Source of the DNA: Neoechinorhynchus agilis
Taxonomy: Eukaryota > Acanthocephala
DNA: 64,000 nt
Direction of reading: 5' to 3'
Assembly: GCA_051530055.1 (NCBI GenBank)
Contig: CM121343.1
Location: 4,278,001-4,342,000 of the forward strand
Positions 48,070 through 58,989 of this stretch are shown here, one piece after another. Every line of letters starts with the position of its first letter. The stretch's first letter is position 1. The translations under genes were made by a program, and so were the position numbers. A model generated the notes under the pieces. It made no database searches, was not told the origin of the DNA, and saw only the letters and a list, made by a program, of their open reading frames with translations.

Positions 48070-51000
48070 CCGAATGTAAGGCATTTTAATATTTAAAAAT
48101 CATTAGATTCTTAGTTCGATTTGTTTTCATTGCTCAAATTGGCTACTGATAGAATCAATTCGTAAATAAACGCGATTATTCCAGCCATTTTCACCGCTTC
48201 GAGAGAACTCTTCTCGACGCAAAATATTTAAAAATCAGACGATTTTTAGTCCGATTTGCTTCTGTTGCTCAAATTGGCTACTGATAGAATCAATTCGTTA
48301 ATAAATGCGATTCTTTTCAAGTCAATTTCACCGCTTCGAGAGAACCCTTCTCGACGTAAAATATTTAAAAATCAGTCGATTCTTAGTTCGATTTGCTTCT
48401 GTTGCTCAAATTGGCTACTGATAGAATCAATTCGTAAAAAATGCGATTCTGTTAAAGTCAATTTCACCGCTTCGAGAGAACTCTTCTCGACGCAAAATAT
48501 TTAAAAATCAGTCGATTTTTAGTCCGATTTGCTTCTGTTGCTCAAATTGGCTACTGATAGAATCAATTCGTTAATAAATGCGATTCTTTTCAAGTCAATT
48601 TCACCGCTTCGAGAGAACTCTTCTCGACGTAAAATATTTAAAAATCAGTCGATTCTTAGTTCGATTTGCTTCTGTTGCTCAAATTGGCTACTGATAGAAT
48701 CAATTCGTAAAAAATGCGATTCTGTTAAAGTCAATTTCACCGCTTCGAGAGAACTCTTCTCGACGAAAAATATTTAAAAATCAGTCGATTTTTAGTCCGA
48801 TTTGCTTCTGTTGCTCAAATTGGCTACTGATAGAATCAATTCGTTAATAAATGCGATTCTTTTCAAGTCAATTTCACCGCTTCGAGAGAACTCTTCTCGA
48901 CGTAAAATATTTAAAAATCAGTCGATTCTTAGTACGATTTGCTTCCGTTCCTCAAATTGGCTACTGATAGAATCAATTCGTAAATGCGATTCTTTTCAAG
49001 TCAATTTCACCGTTTCGAAAGAACTCTTCCCGACGTAAACCATTTAAAAATCAGTTGATTCTCAATTCTATTTGCTTATGCTGCTCAAATTGGCTGCTGA
49101 TAGAATCAATTCGTAAATAAATGCTATTCTTTTCCAGCCATTTTCACCGTTTCGAGAGAACTCTTCCCGACGTAGAATATTTAAAAATCAGTCGATTCTT
49201 AGTCCGATTTGCTTCTGTTGCTCAAATCGGCTACTGATAGAATCAATTCGTGAATAAACGCGATTCTTTTCCAGCCATTTTCACCGTTTCGAGAGAACTC
49301 TTCCCGACGTAAAATATTTAAAAATCAGTCGATTCTTAGTACGATTTGCTTTTGTTGCTCAAATTGGCTACTGATAGAATCAATTCGTAAATAAATGCGA
49401 TTCTTTTCCAGCCATTTTCACCGTTTCGAGAGAACTCTTCCCGACATAAAATATTTAAAAATCAGTTGATTCTTAGTTCGATTTGCTTCTGTTGCTCAAA
49501 TTGGCTACTGATAGAATCAATTCGTAAATGCGATTCTTTTCAAGTCAATTTCACCGTTTCGAGAGAACTCTTCCCGACGTAAAATATTTAAAAATCAGTT
49601 GATTCTCAATTCTATTTGCTTATGCTGCTCAAATTGGCTACTGATAGAATCAATTCGTAAATGCGATTCTTTTCAAGTCAATTTCACCGTTTCGAAAGAA
49701 CTCTTCCCGACGTAAAATATTTAAAAATCAGTTGATTCTCAATTCTATTTGCTTATGCTGCTCAAATTGGCTACTGATAGAATCAATTCGTAAATAAATG
49801 CGATTCTTTTCCAGCCATTTTCATCGTTTCGAGAGAACTCGTCCCGACGTAAAATATTTAAAAATCAGTTGATTCTTAGTTCGATTTGCTTCTGTTGCTC
49901 AAATTGGCTACTGATAGAATCAATTCGTAAATGCGATTCTTTTCCAGTAATTTTCACCGTTTCGAGAGAACTCTTCCCGACGTAAAATATTTAAAAATCA
50001 GTTGATTCTTAGTTCGATTTGCTTCTGTTGCTCAAATTGGCTACTGATAGAATCAATTCGTAAAAAAATGCGATTCTTTTCAAGTCAATTTCACCGTTTC
50101 GAGAGAATCTTCCCGACGTAAAATATTTAAAAATCAGTTGATTCTTAGTTCGATTTGCTTCTGTTGCTCAAATTGGCTACTGATAGAATCAATTCGTAAA
50201 TGCGATTCTTTTCCAGCCATTTTCATCGTTTCGAGAGAACTCGTCCCGATGTAAAATATTTAAAAATCAGTTGATTCTTAGTTCGATTTGCTTTTGTTGC
50301 TCAAATTGGCTACTGATAGAATCAATTCGTAAATAAACGCGATTCTTTTCCAGTCATTTTCACCGTTTCGAGAGAACTCTTCCCGACGTAAAATATTTAA
50401 AAATCAGTTGATTCTTAGTTCGATTTGCTTCTGTTGCTCAAATTGGCTACTGATAGAATCAATTCGTAAATGCGATTCTTTTCAAGTCAATTTCACCGCT
50501 TCGAGAGAACTCTTCTCGACGTAAAATATTTAAAAACAGTTGATTCTTAGTTCGATTTGCTTCTGTTGCTCAAATTGGCTACTGATAGAATCAATTCGTA
50601 AATAAATGCGATTCTGTTAAAGTCAATTTCACCGTTTCGAGAGAACTCTTCCCGACGTAAAATATTTAAAAATCAGTTGATTCTCAGTTCGATTTGCTTC
50701 TGTTGCTCAAATTGGCTACTGATAGAATCAATTCGTAAATAAATGCGATTCTTTTCCAGCCATTTTCACCGTTTCGAGAGAACTCTTCCCGACGTAAAAT
50801 ATTTAAAAATCAGTTGATTCTTAGTTCGATTTGCTTCTGTTGCTCAAATTGGCTACTGATAGAATCAATTCGTAAATAAATGCGATTCTTTTCAAGTCAT
50901 TTTCACCGTTTCGAGAGAACTCTTCCCGACGTAAAATATTTAAAAATCAGTTGATTCTCAATTCTATTTGCTTATGCTGCTCAAATTGGCTACTGATAGA

Positions 51001-51600
51001 ATCAATTCGTAAATAAATGCGATTCTTTTCCAGCCATTTTCACCGTTTCGAGAGAACTCTTCCCGACGTAAAATATTTAAAAATCAGTTGATTCTTAGTT
51101 CGATTTGCTTCTGTAGCTCAAATTGGCTACTGATAGAATCAATTCGTAAATGCGATTCTTTTCCAGCCATTTTCACCGTTTCGAGAGAACTCTTCCCGAC
51201 GTAAAATATTTAAAAATCAGTTGATTCTTAGTTCGATTTGCTTCTGTTGCTCAAATTGGCTACTGATAGAATCAATTCGTAAATAAATGCGATTCTTTTC
51301 CAGCCATTTTCACCGTTTCGAGAGAACTCTTCCCGACATAAAATATTTAAAAATCAGTTGATTCTTAGTTCGATTTGCTTCTGTTGCCCAAATTGGCTAC
51401 TGATAGAATCAATTCGTAAATAAATGTGATTCTTTTCAAGTAAATTTCACCGTTTCGAGAGAACTCTTCCCGACGTAAAATATTTAAAAATCAGTTGATT
51501 CTTAGTTCGATTTGCTTCTGTTGCCCAAATTAGCTACTGATAGAATCGATTCACAAATAAACGCGAATCTTTTCCAGTCATTTTCACCTTTTCGTAATTT
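48070..51600. repeat. 136 bp satellite array, about 26 units
   Basis: The marker TTGGCTACTGATAGAATC recurs every 128-137 bp from about 48140 to 51535. Other fixed blocks are AAAATATTTAAAAATCAGT and GAGAGAACTCTTC. Some units lack the AATAA segment and are about 4-8 bp shorter. The first part (48256-49038) shows a two-unit higher-order period of 273 bp repeated three times. The array starts about 60 bp after the convertase stop and ends about 340 bp before the FATP start. Confidence 0.97.
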
Positions 51601-51937
51601 CTCTTCCTGACGTAAAACATTTTGATTTTAAAAAATCAAAATATTCTAAGTTCTATTTGAATGAAGTGATTTCATCCTCCCAGTGCTCGTTCGTTTGTAT
51701 CGGGTACTTGATTAAATTAAATTATGTGCAACGCTTTGAAACTGAGCAAACGACGTTGGTCGGATCGTTTTTTCACTTCGTTTAGCTTGTGATTGTTCGT
51801 TCTACCGGAAAGATTTTCTCTTGATTATTCGCACTTGCCAAATTGCTTGAAAAACCCATTGAATTCAAGTGTTTAATTTGGAGTTTTGCTTCTAGAAAAT
51901 CGATCTACTTCAGGTTCTATTATTGCAATACTAAGAA

Positions 51938-53944
51938 ATGAGTCCTCTAGAATTGTTAACCTCCGCTTGGCACATAATTGTATCGTGGTGGCGTTGGATT
52001 TGTACAATCATTTCTACAATTCCCAGAGATGTTGAAGGTTTATATATTCTCATTGGCGTTAGCCGACGGTTGGAGTACTTTGCGGAAAAACAAATATTTG
52101 TTTCGGATATTGTTCGTAACAGAGCCAAGGCGGATCCCGACAAAGTATGCTTCCTATTTAATCACGAAACCTGGACATTTAAGGACGTGGATCGTTATGC
52201 AAATCGCGTTGCCAATTACTTTCGATCAAAGTTAAAACCGAATGATGTTGTTGGACTTTTACTCGATAATTGTCCTCAGTATCCCTGTATTTGGCTCGGT
52301 TTGTCCCGCTTAGGCGTGGTCACCGCACTTTTGAACACGAAAATCAAGAAGGATCAATATGCTCATTGTTTGCGTACTTGCAAGTGTTCTTGTTTGATAC
52401 TAGGTTCCAACTATATTGACCTGATTTCACCAATTCAATCGATATTCGAATGCCCATTTTATATTCTTAACTTGGGAGACAAAGATCGAACAACTGGAGC
52501 GTTAGATGCTGCAATCGACACCGGATTCTCTTTTATATTATTAAACCACTTTCAGGATACAGGTGACGATGAAGTTCAGGACGTAGAAGTAACTCAAAGG
52601 AATTTAATTTTATTAATCTTCACATCCGGCACCACTGGACTGCCAAAGGCTGCTCGTATCAGTCATAGTCGATTCATGTTAGGTGCAGTTGGATGTTTTT
52701 ATGGACAAAAGCTTAACAAAACTGATGTTATATACAATACCCTTCCTCTCTATCATGCGCTCGGTGGATGGATCTGTATAGGTTACGCATTAGTCCTTGG
52801 CGCCCGTGTGGTGATTAGAACTAAATTTTCCGCTAGAAACTTTTGGCGAGATTGCGTTATATACCAATGCACAGCTTTCATTTACATTGGGGAATTGTGC
52901 GGGTATATCTTGGCCACAAAATATAGTCCATACGAAGAACTCCACACGCTGAGAATTGCTGTTGGAAATGGAATGAGAAAAAGCGCTTGGGAAGATTTCA
53001 TTAGAAGATTTAAAATTCCACTAATAGTTGAATTCTACGCCGCAACTGAAAGCAACGGTTACACTTTTAACTTCCGTGGTAACCCGATCGGTTCGTGTGG
53101 ATTTAATTCCATGATTTTGCCTCATTTTCTCCCCTTGGTGCTTGTTAAATGTGATGAAAACACTGGCGATCCTGTCCGCAATACTGAATCTGGGTTCTGT
53201 ATAAAGTGTCATCCCAACCAAGACGGATTGCTTTTAAGTCAAATTACGAACGATCCTAAACTCCGATTTGACGGTTAGCACTGCTTGAACGACTGATGAT
53301 CTTTTTATGGATGTATTGTTTTCGGAAACGAGGCAATAAATTGGTCATCGACCATTTTTAATTTGAGAAACCCTTGATAATCAATCGTTCATGATTACAA
53401 ATCGAAGGCGGATACATCTAGAAAGATAGTTACAAACGTTTTCAAATCGAATGATAAGTTCTTTAATTCAGGAGACCTTTTTACACAGGATGAAAGGGGA
53501 AACTTCTATTACAAAGATCGACTTGGAGATACATTCAGGTGGTGCGGAGAAAATGTCAGTACATTTGAAGTGGAAACCATACTTGGCATGCATTTTCCTG
53601 AATCGCAGATTGTTATATACGGTGTGAAGCTGAATGGATATGAAGGCAGAGCTTGTATGGCAGCTATATCGGGTTCCGTCGATATTATTAAGTTTGCTCG
53701 CTGTGCAATTGACAACCTCCCTTGGTTCGCTGTTCCCGTATTCGTTCGATTCTGTTCTCAGATTGAAATGACGGGAACATTTAAGTTTTGCAAATATACG
53801 TTAAGGCAGGAAGGACTCAGTGTATTAAAGCAAGAATTCAACCACGCCTATCAAATCTTTTATAAACCAAAAAGTAGTGACCGATATGAACCACTAAATT
53901 ATTACATTCTTCAGGACATCGAAAATAAAAAGATAAACATTTAA
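51938..53944 (+). CDS. Fatty acid transport protein / very-long-chain acyl-CoA synthetase (SLC27 family)
   Basis: Activates long and very long fatty acids to acyl-CoA, coupling uptake to metabolism, at the ER or plasma membrane. ATG at 51938; N-terminal hydrophobic segment (LLTSAWHIIVSWWRWICTII) as in FATPs. AMP-binding signature LIFTSGTTGLPKAARISHS at about 52615, and the FATP/VLACS motif EFYAATESNGYTFNFRGN at about 53030. Exon 1 ends near 53275 (RFDG), and the last exon resumes at about 53407-53425 with VFKSNDKFFNSGDLF, YYKDRLGDTFRWCGENVST and the C-terminal lobe with GTFKFCKYTLRQEG, ending at TAA 53942-53944. About 615 residues, normal for the family. The exact splice pair of the single intron was not fixed. 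Confidence 0.92.
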
Positions 53945-54389
53945 CATACGTAATTTAAAGCGGGATTATTTATCTTACACCTCAAACATTCATCGTCATT
54001 ATTAATTTAATTCTGCGAATATAACAACTGATGTTCAGATGACCAAAGTAATTCAATATATTAGAATTTGCTCAAATAATGACTTTAGAAATTAGAACAT
54101 ACGTGTATAAATGAAAAAAAAATTATTGGCTGTCGATAATTATCCACCCTTTTAGGTTGTTATTCTCATCTCTATTAGTTTACCGATTTGGGTCCTTAAA
54201 TGACACCAATTCGGTAGGTTTTTCTGACCTGGCCAACTGATTAGTGTTTTCTAATTTTGTAAAAAGATAAAAGAATAATACCATTCAGTTTTCGAGAATC
54301 AATAAGATAAGAATATCCAGTTTTTTGAAAGTTAAAATTGATTTTTTTGTCTTTTTTATAGATGTACAAAAATTGTTAATAGAGTATTT

Positions 54390-54681
54390 TATCGATGTGT
54401 GGCCTATTATGACACGGTTGCCCGTGATCCCGATTAAGGGTCTAGTGGTTCGAACCCGTTACCACCAATGACGCACAACCAAAGGGGCGAAATACCGCTG
54501 AAGGAAGGAAACTCACTGATGAGTCCCGTCTCCCAGGGAGGTATCTGAGAATCCAGAGGGATGTACGAACTCGTACCGGATAGTTCAGTGCTTTGAGTAA
54601 TTGAATTACTACTCTGAACCAGGTTGGTGAGCTGTGTGCTCAAAAATTAACAGCAGTTTCATAATAGGCCACACATCGATA
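54390..54681. mobile_element. Unit with perfect terminal inverted repeats (first member of the 340 bp array)
   Basis: The 23 bp at 54390-54412 (begins TATCGATGTGTGGCC) is the exact reverse complement of 54659-54681. Inside lies the hammerhead-like core (GAAA at 54489, CTGATGA at 54516-54522, GGTATC at 54540-54545) and a GGTTCGAACCC sequence at about 54449 matching the RNA polymerase III B box. No obvious target site duplication. The following tandem units lack the left arm. Confidence 0.7.
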
Positions 54682-56068
54682 TAAATTATTGGCTGGCCAA
54701 TCTTCATAAAAAATCCTAATTCAATGGCCTTGAATTAATAAAATATAAAATTGGCTAAGTTTGTACATTCCGAAGTTGTGTCGAGATGGTAAGTGAACTA
54801 ATGCCCGTGATCCCGATTAAGGGTCTAGTGTTTCAAATCCGTTACCGCCAATGACGCACAACCAAAAGGGGCGAAATACCGCCGAAGGGAGGAAACTCAC
54901 TGATGAGTCCCGTCTCCTGGAGGTATCTGAGAATCCAGAGGGATATACAAACTCGTACCGGATAGTTCAGTGCTTTGAGTAAGCCCAAATTAACAGCGTT
55001 CATAATAGGCCCACTCGATATAAATTATTGCTGGCCAACTATAAAAATCCTAATTCAATGGCCTTGAATTAATAAAATATAAAATTGGCTAAGTTTGTAC
55101 ATTCCGTAGTTGTGTCGAGATGGTAAGTGAACTAATGCCCGTGATCCCGATTAAGGGTCAGTGGTTCGAATCCGTTACCACCAATGACGCACAACCAAAA
55201 GGGACGAATACCGCCGAAGGAGGAAACTCACTGATGAGTCCCGTCTCCTGGTATCTGAGAATCCAGAGGGATATACAAACTCGTACCGGATAGTTCAGTG
55301 CTTTGAGTAAGCCCAAATTTTAACAGCCGTTCATAATAGGCCACACGTCGATATAAATTATTGGCTGGCCAATCTTCATAAAAATCCTAATTCAATGGCC
55401 TTGAATTAATAAAATATAAAATTGGCTAAGTTTGTACATTCCGTAATTGTGTCGAGATGGTAAGTGAACTAATGCCCGTGATCCCGATTAAGGGTCTAGT
55501 GGTTCGAATCCGTTACCACCAATGACGCACAACCAAAAGGGGCGAAATACCGCCGAAGGGAGGAAACTCACTGATGAGTCCCGTCTCCTGGAGGTATCTG
55601 AGAATCCAGAGGGATATACAAACTCGTACCGGATAGTTCAGTGCTTTGAGTAAGCCCAAATTTTAACAGCAGTTTCATAATAGGCCGCACGTCGATATAA
55701 ATTATTGGCTGGCCAATCTTCATAAAAATCCTAATTCAATGGCCTTGAATTAATAAAATATAAAATTGGCTAAGTTTGTACATTCCGTAGTTGTGTCGAG
55801 ATGGTAAGTGAACTAATGCCCGTGATCCCGATTAAGGGTCTAGTGGTTCGAATCCGTTACCACCAATGACGCACAACCAAAAGGGACGAAATACCGCCGA
55901 AGGGAGGAAACTCACTGATGAGTCCCGTCTCCTGGAGGTATCTGAGAATCCAGAGGGATATACAAACTCGTACCGGATAGTTCAGTGCTTTGAGTAAGCC
56001 CAAATTTTAACAGCAGTTTCATAATAGGCCACACGTCGATATAAATTATTGGCTGGCCAATCTTCATA
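54421..56068 (+). repeat. Five tandem ~340 bp units with split hammerhead ribozyme motifs
   Basis: Units start (at CCCGTGATCCCG) at 54421, 54804, 55138, 55475 and 55819; spacing is 383, 334, 337 and 344 bp. Each has GGTTCGAAYCC, GACGCACAACC, a GRC-GAAA-TACC box, CTCACTGATGAGTCCC, and GGTATCTGAG (the third copy is eroded). Using CTGATGA of unit n and GAAA plus the cleavage site of unit n+1, all three hammerhead stems pair. For units 4 and 5: CTCA 55567-55570 with TGAG 55943-55946, GTCCC 55578-55582 with GGGAC 55883-55887, TACC 55892-55895 with GGTA 55937-55940, leaving CTGATGA, GAAA and TC as the junction. Predicted cleavage is after C 55942. Self-cleavage is inferred, not shown. Confidence 0.72.
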
Positions 56069-57092
56069 ACAATATTTTATGTTAAAAGCAATTTCCTGTT
56101 ACGCCTAAAGTGTTTACGAGGTATGGATCATTACGACGTCGAAAAATTTAAAGGTAAAACATGAAAGCAAACTTATACGAGAAATCGATAGGATGAGGAA
56201 ATCAGTGTTTTTAAAGCATCTAAAAAGGAGTTTTAATTGTCAATCGATACTTTGAAATTGTACTGTACATGTTTTGTTATAGCGGAAAACTAAGGCCTGC
56301 GCCGATGAATAGGGGCGTCGAAGAAACTATAAATCCAGCGTAAAAATTAAAAGAATTTATTAAATCCGATATTTTGGTAAAAAAAACTTTGAAAATAAAT
56401 GTAAAAGCACTTTATAAAAAATAAACAAAGTCTGATTTAAGAGGCTACGAACTTAAGAAAAAATTGATATTTCCAATCAATATCAAATTATCTAATTTTG
56501 ATATACGTGCAGAAAAATTATCGCCCAGAGCTCATGCTAAAACTCTCAATTTAGTAAACTATTGATGCTCATTTCAATCACGAAAAAAAGTAGTAATTGC
56601 AGCTTTTTTGCTTCAAGAAATCACTTCGTTTATTTCTTAATTCATCCCTCAAATACTAGAAATGGTTACTCTTTATTTCATTCTTTTCAACCTTTCTTAA
56701 ATCCATTCCGCTTATTTAACTGCCATTTCATTTTTACGAAATCCTTCTGGCAATTCCCATAAATGTTTTATATGCTGAATATTCTATAATTCCTTACAAT
56801 GGATTTTATCACGAATTTTCCCATAAAAATCAAATCCTTAGAATTGCATGGAGTCGGCGAGCCATTGAGACAATTGCTGCCGTGAGACCAAACAGAACAG
56901 ATTTTTTGGTGGCAACAACAATAATTTATCAGAGAAACCAGTAATTCAGAAGACGAAGACTAGATGAATCCTCGAGGCAATGGAGACCGTTATTTGTTAG
57001 CGAAAATTTCGACGAATTGTGAAAAACTTATCATAGTCCTATTAATTGAGAATAACTCTTGGTAAAAGTATTTACCGTTTTTCACTTGCAGT
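56069..57092. other. Intergenic, no gene recognised
   Basis: AT-rich, with no domain-bearing frame. A 66-codon frame at 56562-56762 has no support. Confidence 0.4.
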
Positions 57093-57420
57093 CTCGAAAT
57101 CGCTGGAGGTGCAGCCAGTGCAGCGGAAGGAAGGTACGAAAATATAGGGATTTAGCAAGGATCCACTATTTTGTCCCCTTCGGAGTAGAGACGTATGGAG
57201 CGCTCGGCAGCTCGGCACTCTGCTCCAGGATCTCTCGAAGAAATTGAGAGAAACGACCGGCGATGCACGAGCAGGTGTATTCCTGCGACAAAATATCTCG
57301 CAGTAGAACGAGGCAACGCTGCTAGCGTGATTGCGGCAGCCGAGGAAGGAGAGAAGCTAAGATTTTGCGGACGGTGGTGATTGCACGTTTTGTGTTTTTT
57401 ATTGAAAAACCTACAAAAGG
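57093..57420 (+). mobile_element. LINE 3'-end fragment, same family as 37073-39097
   Basis: Encodes GRKVRKYRDLARIHYFVPFG and VETYGALGSSAL, nearly identical to the C-terminal tail of the LINE at 37 kb, followed by a shared 3' UTR (CGGACGGTGGTGATTGCACG). It keeps an extra RGNAAS-coding stretch that the 37 kb copy lacks. Heavily 5' truncated. Confidence 0.85.
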
Positions 57421-57525
57421 TAAAATAACCTTAAAGAAAGAGAAATTTCACCTGCAAATCAAGCTCAACTTCCGTTAATTAATCGGGGCATTTCTCACTA
57501 TAATCATTGCCACCGTCATTTCAAC

Positions 57526-57813
57526 CTATAGAAACAAACATACAGTGAAAATCGTGTAAATAAAGCTTTGGCATCTCATTCTGAATATCAACTGCCGAAA
57601 TTTTATGATAGAAACATAACTTAGGACCACACTCGCTACTTTTCCTGTTTGGATCGTGAGACCAATGTTTTGGCGTAGGAATGCACCAGCTCTTGTATTT
57701 TCTGTCTTGGCCTGGAGTCTACTCGATAACTCCTTCATAAATCTAAGTGCCGAACTACCGATCACACCAAGAGTCTCTACTCTCAAACGGTACAAAAACC
57801 TGAGACCTACCAA
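57526..57813 (-). mobile_element. Diverged LINE 3'-end fragment
   Basis: Minus-strand frame contains RVETLGVIGSSALRFMKELS and AGAFLRQNIGLTIQTGKVAS, a diverged version of the same LINE C-terminal tail. It is the head-on neighbour of the fragment at 57093-57420 and represents a different, older subfamily. Confidence 0.7.
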
Positions 57814-57924
57814 ATTAAAACTTGTATTTTAGTTGTAAAGACTATTTTCTTAGGATTAAAAACGTAGTTTCGATCAGTGGCAATCATAAAATATCTTCTT
57901 TTTTTAATAAAATCATTTGGACAT

Positions 57925-58989
57925 TTAATCACCGAATTCTTTTTTGACTTGTTCAAAATATTTCTTTTTGTTTTCTTCCAAAATATCCAATATTGGTTCC
58001 ATGTACTCCTTGAATTCATTAGTCATCATTACTCCCACTCTTGTCTTACCAACTGCAAATGCTGAGGCTGCTCTTGGTTTGTTGTCGATCAATGCTAATT
58101 CGCCAAAGTAGTCACCTTTTTTTATTTCGTTGACAATTCTCACTTGTCCCTTTGATTCAATCTCGATTCTCACTATTCCTTCTTCCACAAAGTACATGCA
58201 CTCTGCATTGTCGCCTTGTTTGATAATACATTGACCATCGTTATAAATCTCCTGCTTAACTGAATTCAGCAAGTACATTTTAGTGTTCATGTCAAGGCCG
58301 TTAAATAAAGGAATCGAAGTTATGGCATTTTCGTACAAAGTATCCCGTTCTTTAGCCGTTAGCACTACTTTTCTCCTAAACGTTCTTCGATCAATCATCC
58401 AAAGCATCCCATCGGTTACTGCCTTTACAGTTGCATTTCTAGGAGTATCGAAAATCAGAGCCAATTCTCCAAAACATCCAGTGTTTATAAATTCATGAAC
58501 TGTCTCATCATTCGCAAACACTTGGAACTTTCCATCATCGATAATGTAAAAAGTATCACCTTGGTCGCCCTCTTTAATGACGATATCCCCCGCTTTTACA
58601 CTTATCGACTCCATTGCATCAGTAATTGCTTCCAACTGCTCGATTCTAAGTTTATCACAAAAAGGAAATGTCTCGAGTTTCGTTCGGATTCGTTCCCGTG
58701 CTTCTTCAGTCTTCTCAAAGATGCGATCAGTGCCCGTGGCATCTTCCTCTTCGATTGGAATCTCCACGTACGAACACCTTGTGTTCATCCCAGAAGGGGG
58801 GTCATCCTCTAAATGTTCATTGCTTTCCCGGTTTGAGGTCACAGAAACAGCGTAATCTAACGCTGCCTTTTTAAAGTCAACTCCAGCGTCCACTTGATAC
58901 CTCGCTATTAAATATCGAGTTAGACCCACAATATAATCAGCAATCGCGATCGGAACGTTATCATCTTGGGATGGGTTGTCAGAATTCAT
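57925..58989 (-). CDS. cAMP-dependent protein kinase regulatory subunit, type II-like
   Basis: Binds and inhibits the PKA catalytic subunit until cAMP binds. Intronless, 354 residues, ATG at 58987-58989. Residues about 12-48 (VPIAIADYIVGLTRYLI...) resemble the RII dimerisation/docking helices that bind AKAPs, not the RI Cys-bearing form. The inhibitory site is around R71-C72-S73 (MNTRCSYVEIP), a changed version of RII RRxS. Two cyclic-nucleotide-binding domains follow, with phosphate-binding cassettes FGELALIFDTPRNATV (about 173-188) and FGELALIDNKPRAASA (about 295-310), each with the key Glu and Arg. Linker sequence after the inhibitory site is acidic, as in RII. Alternative: an RI subunit; less likely given the N-terminus. 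Confidence 0.88.
   Translation of the reverse strand: MNSDNPSQDDNVPIAIADYIVGLTRYLIARYQVDAGVDFKKAALDYAVSVTSNRESNEHLEDDPPSGMNTRCSYVEIPIEEEDATGTDRIFEKTEEARERIRTKLETFPFCDKLRIEQLEAITDAMESISVKAGDIVIKEGDQGDTFYIIDDGKFQVFANDETVHEFINTGCFGELALIFDTPRNATVKAVTDGMLWMIDRRTFRRKVVLTAKERDTLYENAITSIPLFNGLDMNTKMYLLNSVKQEIYNDGQCIIKQGDNAECMYFVEEGIVRIEIESKGQVRIVNEIKKGDYFGELALIDNKPRAASAFAVGKTRVGVMMTNEFKEYMEPILDILEENKKKYFEQVKKEFGD

Noticed and set aside
54445-54475. Intact tRNA gene at the GGTTCGAACCC motif
   Set aside because: Only T-arm-like and A-box-like pieces are present; there is no anticodon arm or acceptor stem.
55200-55300. Hammerhead fold within one single repeat unit
   Set aside because: Within a unit the order GAAA, CTGATGA, cleavage site would require a pseudoknot; only adjacent units give a nested fold.
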